Shown here in pieces: positions 51,935-62,709 of a stretch of 64,000 nucleotides of DNA; position 1 is the first letter of the stretch, and the number at the start of each line of letters is the position of its first letter. This DNA is from Siphonodentalium dalli (Eukaryota > Mollusca > Scaphopoda > Gadilida > Siphonodentaliidae): contig CP136061.1 in NCBI GenBank assembly GCA_032622095.1, positions 97,771,345 to 97,835,344 of the forward strand, in the 5' to 3' direction. The notes under the pieces were generated by a model. That model was given only the letters and a program-made list of their open reading frames with translations, was not told the DNA's origin and did no database searches. The translations under genes were made by a program, and so were the position numbers.

Positions 51935-52110
51935 GACATAGAGGATATCCACACATTTTCAGTGGATATGGGTTATATCTCATGAGTGATGACAGAACAT
52001 TGAATTTCCACAAGTGGCTTTAGCCACGAGTGGACATTCAACTGTTTTGTCATCACGAATGAGATTTAACCCATATCCACTGAAAAAGTGTGGATATTCT
52101 GTTTATTATA
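51935..52110. repeat. Long palindrome (about 70-bp arms)
   Basis: Arms GGATATCCACACATTTTCAG and CTGAAAAAGTGTGGATATTC pair through CCCATATCCACTG and ATGACAAAAC-type segments. A smaller hairpin (tgagatatcgatatctca) lies at about 52.35 kb. Confidence 0.85.
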
Positions 52111-52587
52111 TACTTTAGTTACTTGCCTATGGCCCCCCAATGAATGTCAATATATCATAAATTTCAAGCTGACACATTACACCCAAAAAAATAGTCCCAT
52201 ATTTAAAACACTCAAAAAGTATAGATTTTGTATTTAGTATATACTTTCGTTCCCCAATGAATGTCAGTACATGATGTGTGCAGGAAATCATTCACTATGA
52301 AGTATAACCTGACTATACACATGAGGATCCATACAGCGCAATAAAACCAGTGAGATATCGATATCTCACTAGTGGGATATCACTTATATCTCACTGCTAA
52401 AACCTTATAATTCATGGGCAAGTATATAATAAACACGCGTATTATCGGCGCGCGCAGTGACATAAGAGCTCGATGTCAATACCGGAATTTTATTTTTATG
52501 TTAATTAAAATATAATTATGATTTTCAATTTGTGTTGACTGTGCGGTAAACATGTGTGATAAGGGTGGTTGAATAATTTTGTAAACA

Positions 52588-52988
52588 TTAACCCTTTACC
52601 CAACAGAACGGCCATGTGCCAATGCATTCTCTTATATATGCGAGTCGACCATAGGTCGCCTCGCATATATAAGAGAATGCATTGGCTTAACACATTAAAA
52701 AATATATAATTGTTAAAGAATGTAAGAAAAAAATGGTAAAAAGTGTTAAAAAAAGATTTTTTTTAGGTCAATGCATTCTCTTATATATGCGAGGCGACCT
52801 ATGGTCGACTCGCATATATAAGAGAATGCATTGGCACAGGGCATAACTGTAACTATCACAATGTGGTCAAGGAGCCGGTTCCAATGATATCCATATTTGT
52901 ATGGTTCTATTGAGACAGACCGAAGATATTTTAGGCTGTTGAAGCTTTATTTGGCCGGTTTTGGCCGGTTTGTTGGGTAAATGGTTAA
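52588..52988. mobile_element. TTAA MITE, family D (complete)
   Basis: TTAA|CCCTTTACCCAACAGAACG at the left, CGGTTTGTTGGGTAAATGG|TTAA at the right. Two copies of the palindrome with AATGCATTCTCTTATATATG (52618-52686 and 52768-52838) bracket a core of GTTAAAGAATGTAAG repeats. Confidence 0.8.
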
Positions 52989-53045
52989 AAGTGACGCATA
53001 ATGATGCCGACTGTACACGTACGCGAAACGATATAGTTCTCTCAC

Positions 53046-53106
53046 CGAAGTACTCTTTATTCGATGTTCTGTTGAATGAATTGTAAGATAAATTGGTTAC
53101 AATCAT
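53046..53106 (-). CDS. Candidate short exon, unplaced
   Basis: 61 nt with acceptor gcttacag and donor gtgaga on the minus strand. Phase 0 gives MIVTNLSYNSFNRTSNKEYF and ends in phase 1; the other phases contain stops. It cannot follow the 55.3-kb candidate in frame, so at most one of the two belongs directly before exon 50509. No recognisable domain. Confidence 0.2.
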
Positions 53107-53109
53107 CTG

Positions 53110-53856
53110 TAAGCTCCAAAATGTATAAACTGACATCCCCTATAGGGTTCAGTCCGAACCCCAAATTGTGACCAAAAGTATGAACATCTAAGCTACTCTT
53201 GGTCTGAAATCAACAAATTCCCCACTACATGTAACTACTGGTTGGAAAATCAATCTATGAGAACAATTTCAGCCAGTTTGGTGTGAAATTTCCAATTAGT
53301 TATGTGTTAGGAATAAAACTATATTTAAATACATATGCAATGGATGTGAGGCACTCCGGTATGATAATCAATTAGAATTGGAGAATAATCTTGCTCAAAG
53401 TTGTTATTTTTACGCATATTAATCCAAATTGATAACACACACCATCATGCTCCTATATTAATTAATTACATGCAGTGATTCTCGGTGTCGAAATAATTTG
53501 CGTCAGTTTATCGCCGATAGTTGCGTCTCCAACATAGATGTAAATATGTATACATTGGGAGTAGTTCAGACGAGGTTTTCTCTGGAGTGGTATCGGTATG
53601 GCCGTTTTCTTTGAGATTTTTGGCGATGTTAGTAGAATACTGCATTCCCCCAGTTGACATAGCGCAGGAGTACTAACGTATCAGTTTCACGCACCCGAAA
53701 AAGTTAATACTATGCATTAAAGATCAGACACAAATTCCTTAAAATTCATTACCCAGTCTGCTGATAAACCGATAGTGCGACAAGTAGTATACAACATAGT
53801 TGCATATTGGCCTTGCATGTGTCCATGTGTCAGTCACATTACGCGAAATGTGTTTG
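53110..53856. other. Unannotated stretch before the second Helitron-like array
   Basis: No coding signal or repeat seen. Confidence 0.3.
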
Positions 53857-55160
53857 TCTACTATATATTTTGAGAACTACGTATGTGTGTGTGTGTGTGT
53901 ATATATGTATATACTTTATAGAATCGAAAACGGCTTCACCGATTGAGACCAAACTTCCCATCTAAGGGTAAAATCCACGGGAATGGTCGTCGCGGCGTTT
54001 TTGGGTTCTCCACACTCGGTCACATAAAACGGCACTGTGTGGTTAATCGCGTTGATAGTTAAAGAGCGTTCGTATCCACAGTTTCGTTGATAAAGAGCGT
54101 ATGCGTGTAATGTGATTATTACGTATGTGTCCAGGCGTGAGCGTATGTATCCAGACATGAGCGTGTTGTGTGATTCTTACCTACTTAGGGCCAGGAACGG
54201 GGGAGATTTTCATCGGGTCAGTTTTTCCGCCCGATGTGATCTTCACCTTGAAACGGGTACCCACAAATGATATATAATTATGTGTGTGTCATTTATAGAC
54301 TCGAACCGATTGAGCTCAAACTTGCTACCTACGGGAAGTGTCATGGACGGGTTAAATTGTGACCCCGACCTGACCTTGACCTTGAAAATGATAAATTCAA
54401 ATCGGGTCAAATTGAAAAACAAAAAATTAAATTAAAAAATTAAAAAGTCACAATTAACTCATTGAAAAAACAAAAAATTTAATTAAAAAAGCCAATAAAT
54501 TAAAAAGGCACAATTAACTCATTGAAAAACAAAAAATTAAATTAAAAAATTGATTATAAAAATTAAAAAATTGTCATGTTTCTGACGATTGCCGCCAGTG
54601 GCGGGCTAACCTGCTAGTCTACTATATATATTTGAGAACTACGTATATGTGTATGTGTGTATATACTTTATAGAATCGAAAACAGGTAATATCGAGATCG
54701 AGACCAAACTTCCCATCTAAGGGTAAAAACCCACGGGAATGGTCGTCGCGGCGTTTTGGAGAAGCTCAGAGCACCCGTTCTCCACCCAGTCAGACATGAA
54801 CGTGTTGTGTGATTCTTACGTACTTAGGCCTTCATAGGAACGGGTGAGATTTTCATCGGGTCAGTTTTCCGCTCGAGGTGATCTTCACCTTGAAATGGGT
54901 ACCCACAACTGATATATATGTGTGTGTCCTTTATAGACTCGAACCGATTAAGCTCAAACTTGCTACACTAAATTGTGACCCCGACCTGACCTTGACCTCG
55001 AAAATGATCAATTCAAGGTCAAATCTGGTAAAACTGGCGGATTTCGACGAAATTTTACACCTACATGTAGGTGCAGCATACGTGTATCGGAAGCTATTGC
55101 AATTGCTTTTTCGACCAAAGCCATGAGACGAACCACGCCAGTGGCGGGCTAACCTGCTAG
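53857..55160 (+). mobile_element. Helitron-like tandem pair
   Basis: Two units, 53857-54617 and 54618-55160, both starting TCTACTATATAT and ending in CTGCTAG followed by T. They match the family at 3.9-4.3 and 7.5-8.0 kb (blocks such as GACCCCGACCTGACCTTGAC) and preserve the uninterrupted form of the site into which the 3.2-kb element inserted at 4320. An A-rich degenerate stretch lies at 54.41-54.58 kb. Confidence 0.6.
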
Positions 55161-55317
55161 TTATTATATATATATATATAGAAAACAATAGACACGCGGG
55201 ACTATATTCACCGATAATATGTGCGTGGGATTTTTTCTGAAATAGTATAGCAATGTGCAGCCAATCATAACGCAACAAGTCACGTGAGATATAATATATA
55301 TAATTATATAATATTAC

Positions 55318-55363
55318 CTGCCACCTTGATGGCATCCGTCACTCTGTAAATCCACGCGGTCGC
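55318..55363 (-). CDS. Candidate upstream exon of the receptor gene
   Basis: 46 nt bounded by a strong acceptor (gctattttacag) and donor gtaata on the minus strand. Read from phase 0 it gives ATAWIYRVTDAIKVA and ends in phase 1, which would join exon 50509 as GAG. No family can be assigned, and the preceding exon with the signal peptide was not found. Confidence 0.3.
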
Positions 55364-56029
55364 CTGTAAAATAGCAAGATCATCTGATAATAGACAAAAG
55401 TACGTGTAACTTGAACCGTGTGTTGCCATGGTATTGCAATGGATATTCACATGGCGGGAAAGAGCACATGAGTGTACAGCGCCAAACGTACATGAGTAAC
55501 GATATCGGCCCATCGTGTAGCAAAATCGTGTAAACAATAGTCGAATGGGAACAAACAGTATCCACACTATCATTAATTTTACTATACTATTTGTGTATTA
55601 TTGAGGAAATTCATCAATTGACAACTTTTATTTCTAAATTATAACCTACAAAAAAAATAATAAAATGTTCAAAAGATTAAAAATGGGACCCAAATTGGCC
55701 ACAGGCCCCTGCGCCGCTGAATAAAACTTCCGAATGGAGCCTGTTTCAGCTGGTATAGTTAATAAAGGACACGTTAAAAAAAGACATACACAAGAGTATA
55801 CACAACATAATCATTAACAAGAGCCGAGTCATCGCCCAGTTACGGAGTCCTCTAATGTACTGTCGTGACCGTCTCTAACACTGTCTGCGACTCACTCATA
55901 GTGTCGTGGAATAAATATGGGCTATGCACCTACACATAACAACAACAACAATGTAGAATGAACTGATGGAAGACTACGGATCCTATTCCACTCAATCACT
56001 GATAATCTTAATATGTTAGTAGTGCAGCG

Positions 56030-56480
56030 GCCAAATCGAAAAAGAGCTCTAGTTTTCGAGATACCCTACCCACGGTAGAACAAGTTAAAACCAATTTTTT
56101 AAAAGAAGAAATATATATTGTTATCGAACATGACAGTGAAAAATAACGGAATTGGTGGTGGCTATTGTCAAATCGACGATGAATGATACCCTCCATTGAC
56201 TTTTTCCAAAAATTAACGGTTTTGGTAAAGCGAGCCCTGAGGCTATGTCCTAACCTATTTACCAACATTGCTGGGGTTAAAATTACTATATCACACCATA
56301 CCTCTGCTAGCCTACTTGATATGAAAACAGTTTTGGTTAATTTGGATTTACCTGCCATTTGGAGCAGAAGTATTTATTTTTTGCTGAAAAATCTCTTTTT
56401 CACAAAAATATGTTTTTTCGAACATTATCATTCAAATGGGTATTGCTATAATGCCAACATATTAATCCGTATTGTGTAGC
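56030..56480 (-). repeat. Inverted copy of the LINE-associated segment
   Basis: Matches 56717-57035 and 60167-60560 in the opposite orientation (words AAAGCGAGCCCTG, CTAAATTAACCAAA complement). Part of the same non-LTR family remains; open frames on both strands follow from this. Confidence 0.6.
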
Positions 56481-56839
56481 AGATATCTGACAAGCATACA
56501 TATTATTTGTTGAGAACTTTACCAAATTTCCCAGTTGATCATAATGGGACCCAACATGACTCGTTTGCTAAAAATTGGGCCCGGTATACTGCTTACTTGA
56601 TTAAAGACGTGTTCGAGATTCCAGATCCCAAGCGGCAACAACATCACATTTTATTTACTATTATACCACATTAAGTGTCACATATCACAAGTACACCATA
56701 CTCGCTTAAGATTGATTGTTTGATACCTACTACACCATATGGATTATATATTTCGGCAGTATTGCAATATCCGTTTGACTGATAATATTTGAAAAATAAT
56801 ATTTTTGTGAAAAAGAGCGATTTCTCAGCAAAAAATAAA

Positions 56840-57330
56840 TGTTTCGGCTCAAAATGGCAGGAAAATCTAAATTAACCAAACTTGTTTTCATATCAAGTAG
56901 AGGTATGGTATGATGTAGTAATTGTAACACCAACAATGTTGGAAAATAATTTAGTACATAGCCGCAGGGCTCGCTTTACCAAAATCGTAAATTTCTGGAA
57001 AAGTCACTGATATGGGTATTATTCCTCGTCGATTTGACAAACGTCCCCTCTCTGTCATTGTGGCAATATAGAAACAGCACATCATTACTTATTGGAATAT
57101 CCTGAATACAATGGTGCTATAGGACTTAACTTCTATGCGCCATACCGAATGCTATTTGATAAGAAAATACTCTTTTGTGCGGATCACAGGAACTCAGTCA
57201 TTGTGAAAATATTTGACGCGGTTCAAAATTTGTCTCGAAAACAAATCGATTTCCATGACGCTGTCATTTGCGCAAACTCCGTGAAAAGCATTGAAACCCT
57301 GCTAAGCGCGAAATTTACCCCACCAGACCG
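56840..57330 (+). pseudogene. Second LINE ORF C-terminal fragment
   Basis: The plus strand around 57040-57120 reads PLCHCGNIETAHHYLLEYPE, then YNGAIGLNFY, the CxxC...ETxxHyLLxCPxY motif typical of the end of non-LTR ORF2 (the last cysteine is replaced by tyrosine here). The upstream part (SLARFTKIVNFWK) is in a broken frame. Related sequence occurs at 60387-60560 and inverted at about 56040-56480. Confidence 0.6.
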
Positions 57331-57529
57331 GCTGACATCTCACAGCGACGGGTGTATCAATGATGCAAACAACATTATCCAACCAGCCCCAATGAAATTA
57401 TATGTTTATCATTGTATCCAATCAGCTCCAACTGGATTACATTTTCACTTTTCCCATACAGTCTCTCTCTCCCATATAAATTATTTACCTCCTGATAGAA
57501 CTACCCTATGTCCACAACATCAGTTAAAA

Positions 57530-59320
57530 CTGAGAGCATGTCCCTTCAGTTCGTGGTGTTTTCATTTTTAAAATAGCGTATGTGGTCACGAAAACAGTTA
57601 AAATTGCATGTTTGTTATTTGACAGCCACTGTTTTGTTAAGTGTAACAGGCTGTCGGGTTTATATGTTGTATAGTCTGTGATAGAATAGCCATTCAACCC
57701 AACACATCTTGATATTGAGAGCATAATCCCTTTAGTACATGATGTGTTCAAGACTTTAAATAGGGTAGGGGTACATAAAATAGTGAACATTTGCCAGTCG
57801 CTTGTTGTGGAGTGCCACACGGTGCGTGCTTTCGGTAACCAACACATGTGTATATTCAGTTAAAACCTAACATTTTGTCACACCCTCAGTTAATATTGAG
57901 ATCGTATAATTAAGAGCCCACAATCTCGGTGATATTGATAGCATATCCCTTCAACGGGTGGTGTGATCAAGACTTCAAATAGGGATTGTAGTCCCCTTAG
58001 ACGGTGAAAAATAACCCATTTCGTTTGCCGGCCACTTGTTGTAAGGTGCCATAGCCTTTCCTGTCTGCCAGCCGCTTTTTGTAAAGTGCCCCAGGATTTC
58101 GGGGGAACCAAGCCACCGATATCAGTTGATAATTCCACGATAGCACTACCTTTCGTTCACACACCCAGCTAAGTTTGAGGGCATATAAGTTCATGGTGTT
58201 TTGAAGATATTAAGGGTTCACCCAAAACAGTGATATACAAATTGTATATTATCCTTGATAGCACTACCTTTCGTTCACACACTCAGTTAATATTGATAGC
58301 ATATAGCTTCAGTTCATAGTATGTTCAAGAGTTCAATTGGGTTAAGGGGGCCTAAAACAGTGAAAAATCGCATTTCTCGTTTGCTAGCCACTTTGGGTAA
58401 AGTCCCAGACATTCAGAAACCAACCCATCCACTAAAGATGTATATTTCCTGATAAAACTACAATTTACCACACCCTCAATTAATATTGAAAGCATATCCG
58501 TTCAATTCGTGGTGCGTTTAAGAATTTAAATGTGGTTGGGGGCTCAACGAAAATTCAACTTTCGTATTTGACAGCCGCCTTTTGTAAAGTACCCTAGGAT
58601 TTCGGGAACCAAACTACTCATATTAATTGTATATTCCCTGATAGCACTACCTTTCGTTCACACTGTCATTTAATAATAAGAGCATATATAATCGGTGCAT
58701 GGTGTGTTCAAGAGTTTAAATGTGTTTATAAAAGGGTCCCACAAAGCAATAATTATTCACATTTGGCGTTTGCCATCCGGTTTTTATAAAGTGCCAAATG
58801 CTTTCGGGAACAAACCCATCCATAAACATTGCGTATGTCCTGACATCCCACATACTCAATCAATATTTAGAGCAATCCTTTCTGTTCGTGGTTTGTTCAA
58901 CTTTAACACTTCAGTTGTGTCGTTCCTCAAAACATAGCAAATTCGTCTTTCTTATTTATCAGCCGCTTTATGTAAAGCGACACAAACACAAGCCACCCAT
59001 ACAAATGATATATTCTCTAATAGCACTACCTTCCATTCACACTATGTTAACATAGAGTGTATAGCTTCAGTCCGTATTGTGTTCAAGACGTTAAATAGGG
59101 TAGACTGCTGTCGAAAAATAGAAAATTCGCCTTTCATATTTGCCATGCAGCCGCATTTTGTAAAGTGCCACTCTATTTCGGAAACCAACCCACCCATAAA
59201 CATTGTGTATTTTCTTATAAAGCTATCCTTTGTATAACCCCTCAGTTTCTATTGAGGTCATAGTTGTTCAGTTCGTGGTGTGTTCAAGACTTATAATAGT
59301 GTATGGGGACCTCCAAACAT
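57530..59320. repeat. About 195-bp degenerate tandem array (about 9 copies)
   Basis: Recurring words TTCGTGGTGTGTTCAAGA, TTTGTAAAGTGCC, GATTTCGGGAACCAA and GATAGCACTACCTTTCGTTC at about 190-200 bp intervals, with substantial divergence between units. Starts at the end of the LINE fragment, possibly an amplified 3' UTR. Confidence 0.75.
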
Positions 59321-59559
59321 AGAACAATATGTGTACTAACGCTTGCCACCTTGGTCAGCATAGTTTAAGTGATATAAAATACAATATCAGGCAATTGTTT
59401 CTACATTTTGGTCAATTTAGAGGGACTCTAATAAACACTATTGCAGCAACAATGATTTTGTTCTGTATATGTTAGTCGGTATTATGTGTCGTTTAGAACA
59501 AATACTTTGTTTCTAAAAAGTCGCTATATATTAATATAAAATTACATGTTATAAATCAC

Positions 59560-60140
59560 ATGTGTTGTTGTAACTGGGGTTTGGAAGCCTGGTGACATTT
59601 TATTCAAGCTTGCGGTGTCTATGGATCCTGTTTTCATCATATGAATCATGATTTTGGTCCCCATCGGAATCATTTAGAAAAGTTTGTGTTGTCGTAATTA
59701 TAAATATGTATTTTTGAAACCAAAACGTGGGAGCGGTAGCTAAAATCCAATATCTGGCAAGCCGTTCACAGTTTCTGACAAATTCGTGCTACATGTGATG
59801 TCCAGATAAATACTGAATCATATGAATCATATAGTTGGTCATGTGTTGTTCATAACAAAGATTTTAGTACTACAAAATCGATGTTAATGCATGCATAATT
59901 ACCTGTTATCAATAAAATATGTTGTTGTTGTTGTAACTGGGGGTATTGTAGCCAGAACACATCTGTAATCAATTAAACGGTATCTCTGGACAAGACTTTC
60001 AGTACAAGATTTATATTGGGTCCCATTAAGATCAATTAGAAAATGTTTGTAAAGTCGTTAACAAACACAAAAATGTTTCGACCAAAAACGTGTTTGGGGA
60101 GGGGTATCTAAAATCCAGTATCTCGCAAACTGTTCAAAAT
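59560..60140. repeat. Two about 375-bp diverged direct repeats
   Basis: GTTGTTGTAACTGGGG, CATTTAGAAAA/AATTAGAAAATGTTTGT and TAAAATCCA(A/G)TATCT(G/C)GCAA occur twice in the same order. No coding signal. Confidence 0.55.
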
Positions 60141-60166
60141 ATCTGTTAACTTCTTTCTTCGTATGC

Positions 60167-60640
60167 TTGTTTGATACCTACTACACCATATGGATTATAT
60201 ATTTCGGCAGTATTGCAATATCCGTTTGACTGATAATATTTGAAAAATAATATTTTTGTGAAAAAGAGCGATTTCTCAGCAAAAAATAAATGTTTCGGCT
60301 CAAAATGGCAGGAAAATCTAAATTAACCAAACTTCTTTTCATATCAAGTAGAGGTATGTTATGATGTAGTAATTGTAACACCAACAATGTTGGAAAATAA
60401 TTTAGCACATAGCCGCAGGGCTCGCTTTACCAAAATCGTAAATTTCTGGAAAAAGTCACTGATAGGGGTATTATTCCTCGTCGATTTGACAATAGCCACC
60501 ACCAATTACGTTATTTTTCACTATCATTTTCGTCAACAGTATATATTTCTGCAAAAAAAATTGGTTTCATCTTGTTCTGCCGTGGGTAGGGGTACCGGAC
60601 CACTTTTGGCGTTTAGCCGATGTATAATATAGGGTTATCA
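60167..60640 (+). repeat. Direct copy of the LINE-associated segment
   Basis: Nearly identical to 56717-57035 over about 310 bp (ATACCTACTACACCATATGG, GCCGCAGGGCTCGCTTTACC), then continues into sequence matching the inverted copy. The frame breaks are the same, so it is a duplicated dead fragment. Confidence 0.75.
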
Positions 60641-61368
60641 CAATGATTTGACTGTGTTCCCTACAATTATTGTAATGTAGGTTTATAATTTATTTGTATA
60701 TATAAATTTTTAGTTTTGCCTTGAGTTAGTTCCATGTTATTCAATACGTGTTATATCTAAATTATTGTCAAAAATCGATCTATATGTGCGTTTCGGTCTA
60801 TTCAATCTGATCCTAATTTTACAGGTGTCCAAATGCGAACTTGTAGATGTTTCGAAATTGTCGATCCCCCCCCCCCCCCCAAACATCAGTTAAAATTGTA
60901 AAAGCTTATGAAAGTGTACCGAAATTCGAAACTGAGGTTTGTTTTAGATATATGCTAACAACCTGCTAATATCGTGCTATTTTTCATTGTTTCTAACGAC
61001 ATTTAGCCACACAGTTATTCATTTCATTCTGAAACTAGTGAAAATTATAATTTTTTGTTTTCGAATGCTAAACTTGACACCCGATGTTCTTGTATCGTTT
61101 ACTATTATTTCGATGTGGCGATTTGTACACATGATTGGTATAGAAAGTTTCAACGTGTTCCACCACCGTCAGGCTATCTCGAACCAAGAGGACCTTCCCG
61201 ATCAAAATCACGTATCTTACAACATGTATATGTGTACCTTTAAACCGTCAATCGAATCCCCAGGAATCTCGCTGTTTATTGTTTTTAAATCTGATGTTTC
61301 TCGCCATAAAGGAAGTACAGAGCCACAACATCATCAAAATATGAAAAAACAACAGTGTTTCCACTTAC
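60641..61368. other. Unannotated stretch with a C homopolymer
   Basis: A run of about 14 C lies at 60867-60880. A 145-codon plus frame (60987-61424) has no domain and overlaps the minus-strand candidate first exon; not accepted as a gene. Confidence 0.3.
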
Positions 61369-61435
61369 CAATAGGAGAAGAAGCTGCATATTCCAGTACA
61401 TATTTACCAATCGGAATTTTATAAAAAGAAGGCAT
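61369..61435 (-). CDS. Candidate first coding exon, minus strand
   Basis: Starts with ATG at 61435 and runs 22 codons, MPSFYKIPIGKYVLEYAASS then PI, to a strong gtaagt donor in phase 1. No signal peptide is visible, so this is probably not the start of the receptor. Downstream exons were not identified. It lies head to head with the plus-strand start at 61545. Confidence 0.35.
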
Positions 61436-61544
61436 ATCGATAAAATGTATTGACATAGTCAGAGCCACGAGATTGCGCTTTGTCACGAGATAACACATAG
61501 GCCCGGCCTACGCGTTGTGCCGGTCGCTATCTTCTAACTTAATC
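61436..61544. promoter_or_regulatory. Possible bidirectional promoter
   Basis: Only 109 bp separate two outward-facing ATG codons with good donors after short exons. The interval contains TATCGATA (near 61435-61442), the core of the DRE motif of housekeeping promoters, and a CpG-bearing stretch (ggcccggcctacgcgttg). No TATA box is evident. Inference only. Confidence 0.3.
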
Positions 61545-61553
61545 ATGGCGAAG
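61545..61553 (+). CDS. Candidate short first coding exon (MAK), plus strand
   Basis: ATGGCGAAG followed directly by the donor gtatgt, preceded by a pyrimidine-rich stretch (cgctatcttct) like the 5' ends of translational-machinery genes. Very short first coding exons starting MAK are known in ribosomal protein genes, but the next exon is not identifiable in the last 2.4 kb, so the product cannot be named. The evidence is limited to start codon, donor and context. Confidence 0.3.
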
Positions 61554-62709
61554 GTATGTTTACCCCGTATTGAAAAATGCCGACGCATTCGTTTTGTGGT
61601 TTAAAGTAAATACATGCGACTATAGAATGGACGAACGTTAGCGTTCATTGGGGATAACAAGCCGTATCTTCTCATATGTTTTGGCTCAGCTTTACAAAGT
61701 TTGAGCTATTGCTAAGGATTGGCGACCGTCGTCCGTCAGTGTGCCTGTCTAGCCGCTCTCACGAGAGTACACATGTGATGTGCGATGAATTTAGTTTTGT
61801 TTACATTGTTTTTAATATCTAAACATCACCGTTATTTATTCAATATACTAATTCTCAAAACATGATTATTTCTGAAATACATGTGTCGAAAAACAATTGT
61901 TCGAAGGGCGTAAACTAGACTACATAAATGTATTACAGTTATTAGGGATTTTATGTGAGGGGGGTCAACTACGCCAAACGACGACATATAAAGATATATA
62001 CACGTGATTTCGACGCAAAACTGATGTCACTTACTTGTTCAGGTCGAAGCAAACCAGGTCTATTGAACTGGCAATATTCATTAATTTTGTTAACACATAA
62101 CTAGCCCCATATTTTCAAGTAACCGGGTCGCGGGAATTCGGAGGGATAACACTTTTATACGCTGTCTTACTTGTGTGTTCAGCTCTAATATAAATTTAGT
62201 ACAACCGGCGTACATGGTCACTCAATAGTCAAACCTCAAACTAATTGCAACAGTGTTTCTTAGCAGGATTATGTCTATTAACCAATTATAAACAACATAC
62301 TAATAATCAAAAAGTATCAAGAAAGGCGGAAATTGGTAAATTTTGTAAAATAAATTTGTTAAAATTTGGTAAAATACTCAATTTATAGCTTTTCAAGGAT
62401 ATTTATACAAATATTCATTTCACATGTCCTTCCATTCATATATCCATTTTGTTGAGTACACAATCATGATTATATAACAGAAAACATTTTCCAGATACGC
62501 TGAGTATTTTTCGAGTTATGTGTCTCCAAAATTGGGAGTTTGTCTAATTTCGGAGCCTCAATTTGCAAGAGTTAGCTAAAATCCATATTTTATGGTCTAG
62601 TATATTAAAAACTAGAGAAAAATGAAGGGATAACTTGCTGTTGTATTAGTTGCCTCACTACATTGTGCACAAAAAATGATTACTTCATGCATCTATGATC
62701 GAGAAGACA
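61554..62709. other. Presumed intron after the MAK exon; nothing recognised
   Basis: No second exon could be identified for the plus-strand start. No RNA gene recognised. Confidence 0.3.

Noticed and set aside
60987-61424. 145-codon plus-strand frame
   Set aside because: No recognisable domain, low-complexity AT-rich composition, and it overlaps the antisense candidate first exon with a much better splice donor.
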